Shown: one piece after another, positions 19,470-28,718 of the stretch | How positions within the stretch are numbered: position 1 is the first letter of the stretch | Layout of the letters: each line of letters opens with the position of its first letter | Source: Comamonadaceae bacterium | GTDB taxonomy: Bacteria > Pseudomonadota > Gammaproteobacteria > Burkholderiales > Burkholderiaceae_C | Length of the DNA: 64,000 bases | Reading direction: 5' to 3' | Assembly: GCA_947443645.1 (NCBI GenBank) | Contig: CANEXF010000014.1 | Span: 1 to 64,000, forward strand | Notes under the pieces: model-generated | Told to the model about the DNA's origin: nothing | Databases searched by the model: none | The model's input: the letters and a program-made list of their open reading frames with translations, nothing else | Made by a program: the position numbers and the translations under genes

Positions 19470-19627
19470 AAGCGAGACAGCCCCCTCGGGGGGCATACTT
19501 CGACAAGCTCAGGACAAATGGAATCCAGGTGCAGCGAACGTGGGGGCCATTTTCCGCAGGGCCGCCCCAAGGAAAATGACGGTCCCCTCGGGGGGCAGCG
19601 TTTACACGCAGTGAAAAAGCGTGGGGG
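19470..19627 (-). repeat. Two tandem family B repeats with a nested CTTCGACAAGCTCAGGAC motif
   Basis: Two degenerate copies lie in tandem (about 19470-19551 and 19552-19627). Each has a CCCCTCGGGGGGC core and ends in CGTGGGGGC. The first carries an inserted TTCGACAAGCTCAGGAC stretch (19499-19515), a motif also recognisable in altered form near 55287-55305. They fill the gap between the permease and ATPase genes and read in the direction of transcription. Confidence 0.65.
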
Positions 19628-19632
19628 CAATC

Positions 19633-20850
19633 TCATATCCCCACATTCTTGAACAGCACCGCAAACAGCGCGTCCACCAGAATCACCACGGTGATGGACG
19701 TCACCACCGACGCCGTGGTGCCTTGCCCCAGGCTTTCGGTGTTGGGTTTGACACGCAAACCGTAGTGACAGCCGATCAGCGCAATCAACAAACCAAACAC
19801 CACGGACTTGACCGTGGCCAGGCTCAGGTTGGCCACCTCGACCGCGGCCGGCAAGGCATTGATGAAAAATGAAGGTGTCACACCCATCGCGACATTCGAT
19901 GCCAGCATGCCGCCCAGCAAGGCCGCCAGAGTGGTCCAGACACTGATGAGAGGCATCACCACGGCGAGCGCGAGCGCACGCGGCATCACCAACCTGAAGC
20001 CCTTGGCAATACCCATGACACGCATGGCGTCCAGCTCTTCCGTGACGCGCATGACGCCGATTTGCGCCGTGATGGCCGAGCCCGAGCGGCCGGCAATCAA
20101 GATCGCCGCCAGCACCGGGCCGAGTTCCCGGATCAATGAAATGCCCAGAATGTTGACGATAAAAGCGTCTGCGCCAAACTGCCGCAGCTGCTGAGAGATC
20201 AAATAAGCCAGCACCACACCAATCAAAAAGCCCACCAGGGCCGTGATCGGCAGCGCAGTCGCGCCAATGTGATAAAGATGGCCTGACAGGTCGCGCCAAG
20301 GCCCCTGCGGTGGGCGCCGCGCCAGCCGTATCAGGTCCAGCAGCAACTGCCCTATCAGCTGCATCAGCGACTTGAGCTGCGCAACAAAATTCAGGACTCG
20401 CCCGCCCAGCACCAGCAGTGGTGCAGTCCAATCGGACTTGGGCCTGGCCACCGGGTTGACCGAAAACTTGGCCACCGTATCCAGCATGTCGCGCTGCTGG
20501 TCTTTGAGCTCGATCTGCCCGGGCCACTCGCGTCCCCAATGGTTCCAGAGCAACTGCGCCCCCAGGTAGTCGAGCTTTTCCAGCTGCAACAAACTCCAGC
20601 CGACTGCCGCAGCGCCACCGTTCAGGCTATCGAGCTGCGCGTTGAGCGCCTCCCACACCGGCCTGGCCGTCAAGTCGGCCGCCGTCCAGGCGCCCAACAC
20701 GCGCAGCACCGGTCCCTGCTCGGTATCCTGCGCTTCAATCCGGGGCGTCGATGGTTCCATGGGCGATGTCAATATTTTTGCCAGTCTGCGGGCCCGCAAA
20801 GCAGCCAGAGTGGCGAGCCCAAACGTCCATGGTAACGACTGAAATCGCAT
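19633..20850 (-). CDS. MlaE-type lipid ABC permease with N-terminal extension
   Basis: A 405-residue inner-membrane permease of the MlaE family. About 140 N-terminal residues form a soluble region that resembles a STAS (MlaB-like) domain, followed by a typical MlaE core of five to six membrane helices (GFLIGVVLAYLISQQLRQFGAD, LIAGRSGSAITAQIGVM). Fusion of the STAS part to the permease explains why no separate mlaB is seen. There is no mlaC homologue in the cluster. It is the first gene of the four-gene operon. Confidence 0.88.
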   Translation of the reverse strand: MRFQSLPWTFGLATLAALRARRLAKILTSPMEPSTPRIEAQDTEQGPVLRVLGAWTAADLTARPVWEALNAQLDSLNGGAAAVGWSLLQLEKLDYLGAQLLWNHWGREWPGQIELKDQQRDMLDTVAKFSVNPVARPKSDWTAPLLVLGGRVLNFVAQLKSLMQLIGQLLLDLIRLARRPPQGPWRDLSGHLYHIGATALPITALVGFLIGVVLAYLISQQLRQFGADAFIVNILGISLIRELGPVLAAILIAGRSGSAITAQIGVMRVTEELDAMRVMGIAKGFRLVMPRALALAVVMPLISVWTTLAALLGGMLASNVAMGVTPSFFINALPAAVEVANLSLATVKSVVFGLLIALIGCHYGLRVKPNTESLGQGTTASVVTSITVVILVDALFAVLFKNVGI

Positions 20851-20927
20851 GAATGCAGCCCTTCAGCGCTCTGTCGCTCGCGTCCTACAACAGCTTGGTG
20901 CAGACACTGAAGCCGCCATAGGCGCCG

Positions 20928-21065
20928 TCACAAGTGCCTGAACAGGCCGTTTTTGCGCATCAGCTCGGCGGTCAGTTCTGCGTCGGGCAGCGAAGGCAAA
21001 ATACGCTTGTCCAAAAACAGCACCGCGGGCGTGGCGTTCTGGACCGACACAAAATAATCGGGAGA
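20928..21065 (-). pseudogene. Possible gene remnant or small ORF between the lipid operon and the GMC gene
   Basis: Reading leftward, a ~46-codon frame ending in TGA at 20928 encodes a protein-like string (ending ELTAELMRKNGLFRHL) with normal residue balance but no ATG and no ribosome binding site. It looks like the C-terminal end of a lost gene. I do not recognise the family. Confidence 0.25.
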
Positions 21066-21075
21066 CAAGACAGCT

Positions 21076-22809
21076 ATGCATGACAACGACCAGGTCTTTG
21101 ACTACATCATTATTGGCGGCGGAACCGCGGGTTGCCTGCTGGCCAACCGACTGAGCGCTGACGCATCCAAACGCGTGCTGATGATAGAAGCCGGCCGCAA
21201 GGACGACTACCACTGGATTCACATTCCCGTAGGCTACCTCTACTGCATTGGCAACCCACGCACCGACTGGCTCTACAACACCGAGCCCGACGCGGGGCTC
21301 AATGGACGATCATTGCGTTACCCACGCGGCAAGACCCTGGGCGGCAGCTCCAGCATCAACGGCATGATTTACATGCGCGGCCAGGCACACGACTACGACC
21401 AATGGGCGCAACTGACGGGCGACAGCGATTGGAGCTGGGACAAGGCACTGCCGCATTTCAAGCTGCACGAAGACCATTACAAGGGCGCCGATGCGCTGCA
21501 TGGCGCACGCGGCGTGGCGCCGGAGCTGATGCAGGACAAAAGCATCCCCTACCAAAAGCTGCTGCGCCATCACAACGCGGGCGGCGAATGGCGGGTTGAA
21601 AAGCAGCGGCTGCGCTGGGATATTCTGGATGCCTTCGCCGAGGCCGCAACGCAAGCCGGAATTCCGGCGACCGACGACTTCAACCGGGGCGACAACGAAG
21701 GCGTGGGCTACTTTGAGGTCAACCAGAAAAACGGCTGGCGCTGGAACACGGCCAAGGCTTTTTTACGGCCGACCTGCTTTGGTCGCCCGAATTTTGAGAT
21801 GTGGACCAGCGCCCAGGTCTGCAAGCTGGTCATTGAGCCGCAAGCCGACGGCAGCAAGCGCTGCACCGGCGTTGAAGTCTGGACCGGCGACGAGCGCGTG
21901 ACCGCACTGGCGACGCGCGACTCAGGTCACATGGGCGAGGTCATTCTGTGCGCCGGCAGCATAGGCTCGCCACAAATACTGCAGCTTTCAGGCATTGGCC
22001 CGGCCGCGTTGCTGCAGCAGCATGGCATCCCCGTGCTGCAAGACCTGCCGGGCGTAGGTGCCAACTTGCAGGACCACCTGCAAATCCGCTCGGTCTACAA
22101 AGTGCAGGCCGACAAGGCCTGGGGTCTGTCGCTGAACACCATGGCCAACTCACTGTGGGGAAAGGCCCGCATCGGGCTGGAATACGCGCTCAAGCGTACC
22201 GGCCCCATGAGCATGGCGCCGTCACAGCTGGGCGCGTTCACCAGAAGCTCGCCTGACCAGCCATATCCGAATATTGAATACCACGTGCAACCGCTGTCGC
22301 TTGATGCGTTTGGCGAGCCACTGCACGGCTTCAATGCGTTCACCGCCAGCGTCTGCAACCTCAAGCCGACCAGTCGCGGCACAGTCCACATCAAGAGCGC
22401 GCACTTTGAAGATGCGCCGGCAATTGCGCCCAACTACCTGAGCACGGCAGAAGACCGCCAGGTCGCGGCTGATTCGCTGCGCGTCACGCGCCGGATTGTC
22501 AGCCAGAGCGCTCTGGCCAAGTACCGACCCGAAGAGTTCAGGCCCGGTGTGCAGTTTCAAACCGACGACGAGCTCGCGCGTCTGGCCGGCGACATCGCGA
22601 CGACCATATTCCACCCCGTGGGCACCACCAAAATGGGCCGCAGCGATGATCCCATGGCGGTCGTGGACTCGCACCTGCGGGTCCGCGGCATTCGAGGCTT
22701 GCGGGTGGTCGATGCCGGCGTGATGCCCCTCATCACCAGTGGCAATACCAACTCACCGACGTTAATGATTGCAGAAAAAGCCGCCGAGTGGATTCAGGCC
22801 GGACTGTAA
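21076..22809 (+). CDS. GMC-family FAD oxidoreductase (alcohol/choline dehydrogenase-like)
   Basis: A 577-residue flavoprotein of the glucose-methanol-choline family. The FAD motif GGGTAGCLLANRLS is at about residues 14-27, and the PROSITE-type GMC stretch GKTLGGSSSINGMIYMRG at about 86-103. The C-terminal FHPVGTTKMG carries the catalytic histidine, and the GNTNSPTLMIAEKAA end is typical of AlkJ/BetA relatives. No signal peptide is seen. It is convergent with the marR gene of the catabolic operon. A role in oxidising an alcohol side chain for that pathway is possible but unproven. Confidence 0.9.
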   Translation: MHDNDQVFDYIIIGGGTAGCLLANRLSADASKRVLMIEAGRKDDYHWIHIPVGYLYCIGNPRTDWLYNTEPDAGLNGRSLRYPRGKTLGGSSSINGMIYMRGQAHDYDQWAQLTGDSDWSWDKALPHFKLHEDHYKGADALHGARGVAPELMQDKSIPYQKLLRHHNAGGEWRVEKQRLRWDILDAFAEAATQAGIPATDDFNRGDNEGVGYFEVNQKNGWRWNTAKAFLRPTCFGRPNFEMWTSAQVCKLVIEPQADGSKRCTGVEVWTGDERVTALATRDSGHMGEVILCAGSIGSPQILQLSGIGPAALLQQHGIPVLQDLPGVGANLQDHLQIRSVYKVQADKAWGLSLNTMANSLWGKARIGLEYALKRTGPMSMAPSQLGAFTRSSPDQPYPNIEYHVQPLSLDAFGEPLHGFNAFTASVCNLKPTSRGTVHIKSAHFEDAPAIAPNYLSTAEDRQVAADSLRVTRRIVSQSALAKYRPEEFRPGVQFQTDDELARLAGDIATTIFHPVGTTKMGRSDDPMAVVDSHLRVRGIRGLRVVDAGVMPLITSGNTNSPTLMIAEKAAEWIQAGL

Positions 22810-22823
22810 TAAAAAACCGGGCC

Positions 22824-23282
22824 TCAAAGGTAGATTTTTTGCAAAAGACGCATCAGCGTCTTTTTTTCCGCTGCGCTGAGCCGGCTGGTGGCTTCACTTT
22901 CGAGGTCCAAGGCGATGCGCTCCGCATCAGACATGAGCTCTATGCCGAGCTCGGTCAGATGCAGCCCCACTGCACGTCGGTCCTGCGGATGCGGCTTGCG
23001 CGCCAGCAAGGCGCGCTTTTCCATGCTGCTGATTTTTCCCACCAGATTGGGCGGCAATATGTTCAAGGCGCTGCACAACTGGCGCGAGGTGATGCCGGGG
23101 TTATGCCCTATCAGCGAGAGCACCGAAAAATCCACCGGCCTGAGTTCGTACACGGCCATGCGCCTGGAAAACAGATCGATCACCCGCAGCGCCGCGCGCC
23201 GGGCGTTGTAGCCCATCAGCGTTTCGAGGTAACTGGTATCGACTTTTTCTACCGTAGCAGCGGGTTCAGGCAAGACAGGCAT
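22824..23282 (-). CDS. MarR-family transcriptional regulator
   Basis: A 152-residue winged-helix repressor. The HTH is SRQLCSALNILPPNLVGKISSMEKRALLARK-like in the middle, followed by the wing with PQDRRAVGLHLTELG. MarR proteins often sense aromatic acids or their CoA thioesters (for example CouR, FerR, BadR). It is the last gene of the operon, 6 bp after the acyl-CoA dehydrogenase gene. It is therefore a likely autoregulator of the pathway, with an acyl-CoA as plausible effector (inference). Confidence 0.9.
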   Translation of the reverse strand: MPVLPEPAATVEKVDTSYLETLMGYNARRAALRVIDLFSRRMAVYELRPVDFSVLSLIGHNPGITSRQLCSALNILPPNLVGKISSMEKRALLARKPHPQDRRAVGLHLTELGIELMSDAERIALDLESEATSRLSAAEKKTLMRLLQKIYL

Positions 23283-23288
23283 AGGACT

Positions 23289-25025
23289 TTATGGTGCGGA
23301 ACGAAGGGGTAGCGGCATGTTCGCAACACTACCCCTGATGATGCCAAGACGCATCTCGAACTCTGGCATTATCCAGTGCCAGAACGCATGTGCCGGTGCA
23401 GACCAGCGCGGCGGCGCTGCGGGTGCCTGCTTGCGCTGCGCCGCTTCTATCTGCGTCCAGGCCCAGGCATTCAGCAGCAGGGCCACAGCGCGCAAATAAT
23501 CATCGGCGACCCAGTAGGGCAGCTCGGTGCTGTGGCGTGCCGCTGCCAGCAGTTCATCCGTGACCGCACGCAGCTCGACAGCCAGACGCCGCACCTGGGT
23601 GTCAGCCTCGCCGTCGATCGCCAGGCTGCTGGACAAGTCATCAAGCAAAGCATGCATGCCGGCGCCGGCATCGGCGAGCACCTTGCGCACCAGCAGGTCA
23701 ATGGCCTGGATTTCGTTGGTGCCTTCATAAATCATGGCCACGCGCGCATCGCGCACGATCTGCTCTATGCCCCATTCACGCACATAGCCGTGTCCGCCGA
23801 ACACCTGAAGGCATTCGCTCGCGCCCAGAAAAGCCTGTTGCGTCAGACTGGCCTTGAGCACAGGCGTGACCAGACTGCACCAGCGACTGGCACGTTCGCG
23901 GCGCGCGGCATCCGGGTGCTGCGCCGCCAGGTCCAGTTCCAGCGCAGTGCGGTAGGCCAGCACGCGGCCACCATCAATCCAGGCGCGCTGGCTGTCCAGA
24001 ATGCGGCGCATGGCCGGATGGCCAGCGATCAGATCGGCAGAGTCAGCGCTGCTGCGTGGCCCGGGCACGCGCATCTGCCGGCGCTCGTTGGCGTAGGCAT
24101 GGGCTTTTTGCCAGGCTGCGTCCAGCAGGCCCACACCTTGCAGGCCGACATGCAGACGCGCTGCATTCATCATCACAAACATCGCATTCAGGCCGCGGTT
24201 GGGCTCGCCCACCAGCCAGCCCCTGGCGTCGTCAAAGCGCATCACGCAGGTAGGGCTGCCATGCAAGCCCATCTTTTCTTCAATCCGCTCGCAATGCACC
24301 GCATTGCGCGCCTCGCCCGGCAAAAATTTGGGTACCAGAAACAGGCTCAGGCCCTTGGGTCCGGCCGGCGCCTCGGGCAATCGCCCCAGCACCAGGTGAA
24401 TGATGTTGTCGGTGAGGTCGTGCTCGCCGCCGGAAATGAAAATCTTGGTGCCGCTGATGCAGTAACTGCCGTCGAGCTGGACCAGGCCCTTGGTACGAAC
24501 CTGCCCCAGGTCGCTGCCGGCATGCGGCTCGGTCAGACACATGGTGGCCAGCCATTCGCCGCTGGCAAGCTTGCCCAGATAGGCGGCCTTGAGTTCGTCG
24601 CTGGCGTGGTGCTTGATGCATTCATAGGCGCCATGCAGCAGGCCTGGCGCCATGGTCCAGCCGTGATTCGCCGCGCTGAGCATTTCATACAAGACCTGAT
24701 TGACGACCTCTGGCAGGCCCTGACCACCGTCTTGCGTGGCGCATGACAAGCCGGCCCAGCCCGACTGCCAGAACGCTTGGTAAGCCGCCTTGAAACCCGG
24801 CGGCGTGCGCACCTCGCCAGCCTTGTACACGCAGCCAAGCTCGTCGCCCACGCGCTGCAAAGGCGCAATCTGGCTGGCGACAAATTTGCCGGCCTCGCCC
24901 AGCACCTGTCGCATCAGGTCGGCATCGCAGTCGGCAAACGCCGGCAAGTCGGCCAGCACCTGCGGCGCCTGTAGTACGTCAAACAAAATGAAGCTGCTGT
25001 CTTCAAGGGCGGGTTGGTAGTGCAT
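23289..25025 (-). CDS. Acyl-CoA dehydrogenase (DmdC/long FadE type)
   Basis: A 578-residue FAD acyl-CoA dehydrogenase with the extra C-terminal domain found in DmdC-like enzymes (usual length about 590). The substrate-loop CLTEPHAGSDLG, flavin-binding ISGTKIFISGGEHD and the catalytic-glutamate region IYEGTNEIQAIDLL are present. It would make the alpha,beta-unsaturated acyl-CoA in the side-chain oxidation encoded by the same operon. The N-terminal SFILFDVLQAPQVLADL segment is characteristic of this longer subgroup. The start is the ATG at 25025. Confidence 0.92.
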   Translation of the reverse strand: MHYQPALEDSSFILFDVLQAPQVLADLPAFADCDADLMRQVLGEAGKFVASQIAPLQRVGDELGCVYKAGEVRTPPGFKAAYQAFWQSGWAGLSCATQDGGQGLPEVVNQVLYEMLSAANHGWTMAPGLLHGAYECIKHHASDELKAAYLGKLASGEWLATMCLTEPHAGSDLGQVRTKGLVQLDGSYCISGTKIFISGGEHDLTDNIIHLVLGRLPEAPAGPKGLSLFLVPKFLPGEARNAVHCERIEEKMGLHGSPTCVMRFDDARGWLVGEPNRGLNAMFVMMNAARLHVGLQGVGLLDAAWQKAHAYANERRQMRVPGPRSSADSADLIAGHPAMRRILDSQRAWIDGGRVLAYRTALELDLAAQHPDAARRERASRWCSLVTPVLKASLTQQAFLGASECLQVFGGHGYVREWGIEQIVRDARVAMIYEGTNEIQAIDLLVRKVLADAGAGMHALLDDLSSSLAIDGEADTQVRRLAVELRAVTDELLAAARHSTELPYWVADDYLRAVALLLNAWAWTQIEAAQRKQAPAAPPRWSAPAHAFWHWIMPEFEMRLGIIRGSVANMPLPLRSAP

Positions 25026-25055
25026 GGAAATTAAAAATCCGCTCGCTAGTACAGG

Positions 25056-25796
25056 TCAGGCCGGCGCTTTTTGGCGTGCCGCGCCCAGATAGGTGTCGAT
25101 CACACGCGGGTCCGCCGCCAGCTCCGCGGCCGGGCCCTGCAGCGCCACCACGCCCATTTCAAGCACATAGCCGTAGTCGGCCACTGCCAGGGCGGCGCGC
25201 GCATTTTGTTCAACCAGAACGATCGTGACGCCGGTTTTTCTGAGCGCGCTGATGATCTCGAAAATCTCGCGCACCACCAGCGGCGCCAGACCCAGACTCG
25301 GCTCGTCAAGCATCAGCAGGCTGGGGCCTGACATCAGGGATCGGCCCACCGCAAGCATCTGGCGTTCACCGCCAGACAGCGTGCCGGCCAGCTGATGGCG
25401 GCGCTCCTTCAGGCGTGGAAACAGCTGGTAGACCTCGTCGAGCCGGCTGCGCCACTTTGGATTGCCCAGCCGCATCTGGCGAAAGCCGCCCAGTACCAGG
25501 TTGTCTTCCACCGGCATGGTGCCAAACAGTTCACGCTTTTCGGGCACCAGCGCAATGCCCAGCATGACACGCTCTTCAAGCGTTAGCGCGGCCACATCTT
25601 CGCCCGCAAATTCAATCGCGCCGCGTCCCGGCAATATGCCCATCAGGGTATTGAGCAGCGTTGACTTGCCGGCGCCGTTGGGTCCAATCACCGTGATCAC
25701 GCTGCCTTTGGCGGCATGCAGGTCAATGCCGTGCAGCACCTCGGCCTTGCCGTAACCGGCGCGCAGGTTATTAACCTGAAGAAGGGAAGTCGTCAT
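25056..25796 (-). CDS. livF: Branched-chain-type ABC transporter ATPase LivF
   Basis: A 246-residue ATPase of a HAAT-family importer. Walker A GPNGAGKST is at residues 38-46, LSGGERQMLAVGRSLMSGP is the signature region and LLMLDEPSLGLAPLV the Walker B. The start is the ATG at 25796; the frame is open upstream but reads through unrelated sequence. It follows the LivM-LivG fusion gene by 11 bp. In aromatic-degradation operons such transporters usually import the aromatic acid rather than amino acids. Confidence 0.94.
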   Translation of the reverse strand: MTTSLLQVNNLRAGYGKAEVLHGIDLHAAKGSVITVIGPNGAGKSTLLNTLMGILPGRGAIEFAGEDVAALTLEERVMLGIALVPEKRELFGTMPVEDNLVLGGFRQMRLGNPKWRSRLDEVYQLFPRLKERRHQLAGTLSGGERQMLAVGRSLMSGPSLLMLDEPSLGLAPLVVREIFEIISALRKTGVTIVLVEQNARAALAVADYGYVLEMGVVALQGPAAELAADPRVIDTYLGAARQKAPA

Positions 25797-25807
25797 GGTC
25801 GGGCTCT

Positions 25808-27577
25808 TCAATGTTCGGTGCCAAGATAAGCGGCGCGCACCGCAGGACTCTGCTGAACTTCGGCGGGCGTGCCTTCCATGAGGCGTGTGCCGAACTCCAT
25901 GACCACCAGCTTGTCGCACACCTCCATGACCAGGTCCATGTCGTGCTCGACCAGCAGGATGCTCATGCCTTCGCGCTGCAACTGGCGCAGCACGTCGGTC
26001 AGCGCCTGCTTTTCCTTGTGGCGCAGGCCGGCGGCAGGCTCGTCGAGCAGCAGCAGGGCCGGGTCGGTGCACAGCGCGCGCGCTATCTCCAGCAGGCGCT
26101 GCGGACCCATGGCCAGATTACCAGCCAGCTCATGCAGGTGCTCGCCCATGCCTATGCGCTCGAGCTGGCGCTGGGCTTCCTTGAAAAGAGATTTTTCTTC
26201 GGTCCGGTCCAGCCGCGCCATCGCCGACAACACGCCCTTGCGGCCGCGTGCGTGCGCACCCAGCGCGACGTTTTCCAGCACTGTCATGTCGGGAATCATC
26301 TTGACGTGCTGGAAGGTACGCGCCATGCCGGTCTGCGCGATGTTGCGCGCCGGCTGACCGCTGATCAGCTCACCGCGAAAGCGCACCGCACCCTGCGTCA
26401 GCGACAGCACGCCGGTGATCAGGTTGAAGGTGGTCGACTTGCCCGCGCCGTTGGGGCCAATCAGGCCCACGATCTGACCGGCATGGATCTGAAAGCTGAT
26501 GTCATTGACCGCGACCAGGCCGCCAAACGCCTTGCGCACCGCCTGCACATCGAGCAGCAACTCGCCTGCGGTCGGCTTTTGTTTTTCGGGCAGGGCGGGC
26601 GCATGCGTCCAGTCCTGAACGCGCTGCCTGCGTGGCAAGCGCCGCTCAACGAAGTCCCACAGGCCATCGGGCAGGTATTTGAGCACCAGCACCAAGGCCA
26701 TGCCAAACACAATCACTTCGTAACTGCCGCTGGTGCCTATGAGCCGGGGCAGCAGCACCTGCAGCTGGTCGTCAAGCAGCTTGGTCAGCGCCGAGCCCAT
26801 CAGCGCCCCCCAGACATGGCCAACACCGCCTATGACGGTCATGAACAGGTATTCAATGCCCATTTTCAGACCGAAGGCGGTCGGGTTAACGGTGCGCTGG
26901 AAGTGCGCGAACAGCCAGCCCGACACCGAGGCATACATGGCCGCGATCAGAAAGATGGTGACCTTGAAGCGAAAGGTATTGATGCCCATGGACTCTGCCA
27001 TTTGCGAGCCGCCCTTGAGCGCACGTATGGCGCGCCCGGCGCGCGAATCGAGCAGGTGCAGCAGAGCCACAGCAAGCATCAGCACCAGCGCCCAGGTCAG
27101 CACAAAAAAGCCCCGCCCGGTCCCGATGTCAAAGCCGAACAGACTCAGGCTGCGAATGCCCAGCAGGCCGTCGTATTTTCCAAGCGCATCGAGATTGCCC
27201 ATCAGGTAATACAGCGACAGCCCCCAGGCAATGGTCGCCAGCGGCAGGTAGTGGCCCGACATGCGCAGCGTGATCAGGGCAATCAGCAGCGCACTGGCGG
27301 CCGTGATGCCCAGCCCTATGAACAGGGTCAGCCACGGTGATATGCCGGTGTTGAGCGTGAACCAGGCGGTGGTGTAAGCGCCTATGCCGACAAACGCAGC
27401 TTGCCCGAACGAGGTCAGCCCGCCTACGCCGGTCAGCAGCACCAGCCCCAGACAGGTCAGGCTGTACAGGCCAATGGTGTTGAGCTGCGTGATCCAGAAA
27501 TCAGGCAGAGGTGCCAGCGCAATCAAGGGCACTGCCAGCGCGAGCGCGAGCAGGCCGGCTCTTCTGAAACTCATCAT
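25808..27577 (-). CDS. LivM-LivG fusion: ABC permease and ATPase in one chain
   Basis: A 589-residue protein. Residues 1 to about 310 form a LivM permease with eight or more membrane helices, including the GGVGHVWGALMGSA motif. Residues about 340-589 form a LivG ATPase with Walker A GPNGAGKST at 374-382 and the family's MARTFQHVKMIPDMTVLENV stretch. Fusions of this kind are known in Burkholderiales aromatic-acid transporters. It starts 1 bp after the livH stop, so translation is coupled. Confidence 0.94.
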   Translation of the reverse strand: MMSFRRAGLLALALAVPLIALAPLPDFWITQLNTIGLYSLTCLGLVLLTGVGGLTSFGQAAFVGIGAYTTAWFTLNTGISPWLTLFIGLGITAASALLIALITLRMSGHYLPLATIAWGLSLYYLMGNLDALGKYDGLLGIRSLSLFGFDIGTGRGFFVLTWALVLMLAVALLHLLDSRAGRAIRALKGGSQMAESMGINTFRFKVTIFLIAAMYASVSGWLFAHFQRTVNPTAFGLKMGIEYLFMTVIGGVGHVWGALMGSALTKLLDDQLQVLLPRLIGTSGSYEVIVFGMALVLVLKYLPDGLWDFVERRLPRRQRVQDWTHAPALPEKQKPTAGELLLDVQAVRKAFGGLVAVNDISFQIHAGQIVGLIGPNGAGKSTTFNLITGVLSLTQGAVRFRGELISGQPARNIAQTGMARTFQHVKMIPDMTVLENVALGAHARGRKGVLSAMARLDRTEEKSLFKEAQRQLERIGMGEHLHELAGNLAMGPQRLLEIARALCTDPALLLLDEPAAGLRHKEKQALTDVLRQLQREGMSILLVEHDMDLVMEVCDKLVVMEFGTRLMEGTPAEVQQSPAVRAAYLGTEH

Positions 27578-27578
27578 C

Positions 27579-28619
27579 TCAATGCTCCTCGTCAGAATGC
27601 GCGCCGGTCAGCGAGCGCACGAGTAAAACCGGCAAGATGATGGTGAACACAATCACTTCCTTGAAGGCACTGGCCCAGAACGAGCCAAACGACTCAACAA
27701 CGCCAACGAACAGCGCGCCCAGAACGGCGCCGGGATAGCTCGCCAGACCACCGACCACGGCAGCGACAAAACCCTTGAGTCCGATCAGAAAACCGGAGTC
27801 ATAAAACACCGTGGTGCTGGGCCCGATCAGCAGGCCAGACAGCGCGCCAATCAGCGCGGCCATGGCAAACGTCATCTGGCCCGCGGTCTGGGACGAGATG
27901 CCCATCAGGCGCGCGCCGAGCCGGTTCACGGCCGTGGCGCGCAAGGCCTTGCCATACAGCGCGCGTTCAAAAAACAGCCAAAGCAAAACCACCAGTGCGA
28001 GCAGGGTCACGCCAATGATGATGGTTTGTCCGCTGACGGTGACCGGCCCGAGGTTGAACCGCAGCTCCCAGAAAGGCGGGTTGCGAAAGCCCTCGGCACC
28101 AAAGAACAGCAAGCCCAGCCCGGTCATCGTGAAATGCACGCCAACCGAGACAATCAACAACACCAGAGAACTGGCGCCGGCCAGCGACTGGTAGGCCACG
28201 CGGTACACCAGAGGGCCGTAGGCTGTGACTACCGCCACGCTGAGCAGCGCCTGTATCGCCAGATGCAGCCGGTAGGGCGCGGCGAAGGCCGTGATGCCGG
28301 CAACGACGACCGGAATGGCCAGGGTACGAAGACCGGCCTTGAGCACCCGCGCCGCACGGTGGTGGTGGTGCCACTCGGCGCTCATGTCCATCAAGGCAGC
28401 TACAAGCGCCAGAATCATCAGCAACCACACGGTTCCGGGAACCTTGCCGGTTTGCAGTATGGCCAGCGTCAAGGCCCCATAGGCGACAAATTCGCCCTGC
28501 GGAATAAAAATGACCCGCGTGACGGTGAATACCAGCACTGTGGCCAGACCAAGCAGGGCGTACACCGCCCCATTGGTCAGGCCGTCGAGCAAAAGAATAC
28601 TGGCGATCGACAAATCCAT
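27579..28619 (-). CDS. livH: Branched-chain-type ABC permease LivH
   Basis: A 346-residue inner-membrane permease. The LivH hallmark near the N-terminus is LLLDGLTNGAVYALLGLATVLVF, and the C-terminal part has GLKGFVAAVVGGLASYPGAVLGA. It is longer than E. coli LivH (308) because of an extra loop with a His-rich stretch (EWHHHHRAARV) near residue 90. The ATG at 28619 has AGG upstream; the frame extends 16 residues further without support. It forms the import complex with the LivM-LivG fusion, LivF and the receptor. Confidence 0.92.
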   Translation of the reverse strand: MDLSIASILLLDGLTNGAVYALLGLATVLVFTVTRVIFIPQGEFVAYGALTLAILQTGKVPGTVWLLMILALVAALMDMSAEWHHHHRAARVLKAGLRTLAIPVVVAGITAFAAPYRLHLAIQALLSVAVVTAYGPLVYRVAYQSLAGASSLVLLIVSVGVHFTMTGLGLLFFGAEGFRNPPFWELRFNLGPVTVSGQTIIIGVTLLALVVLLWLFFERALYGKALRATAVNRLGARLMGISSQTAGQMTFAMAALIGALSGLLIGPSTTVFYDSGFLIGLKGFVAAVVGGLASYPGAVLGALFVGVVESFGSFWASAFKEVIVFTIILPVLLVRSLTGAHSDEEH

Positions 28620-28718
28620 GGGCACAACCTGGGACAGAAAAACGGGGGGATGAAAACCAGAAAACAAAAGCCACGCTGCAGCAAATGGGCAGCAGCGTGG
28701 AAGGCCTCAGGTGGCGGG

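Noticed and set aside
25811..27340. 509-codon plus-strand open frame opposite the LivM-LivG fusion
   Set aside because: Antisense shadow, Gln/His-rich composition typical of mirrored GC-rich code.
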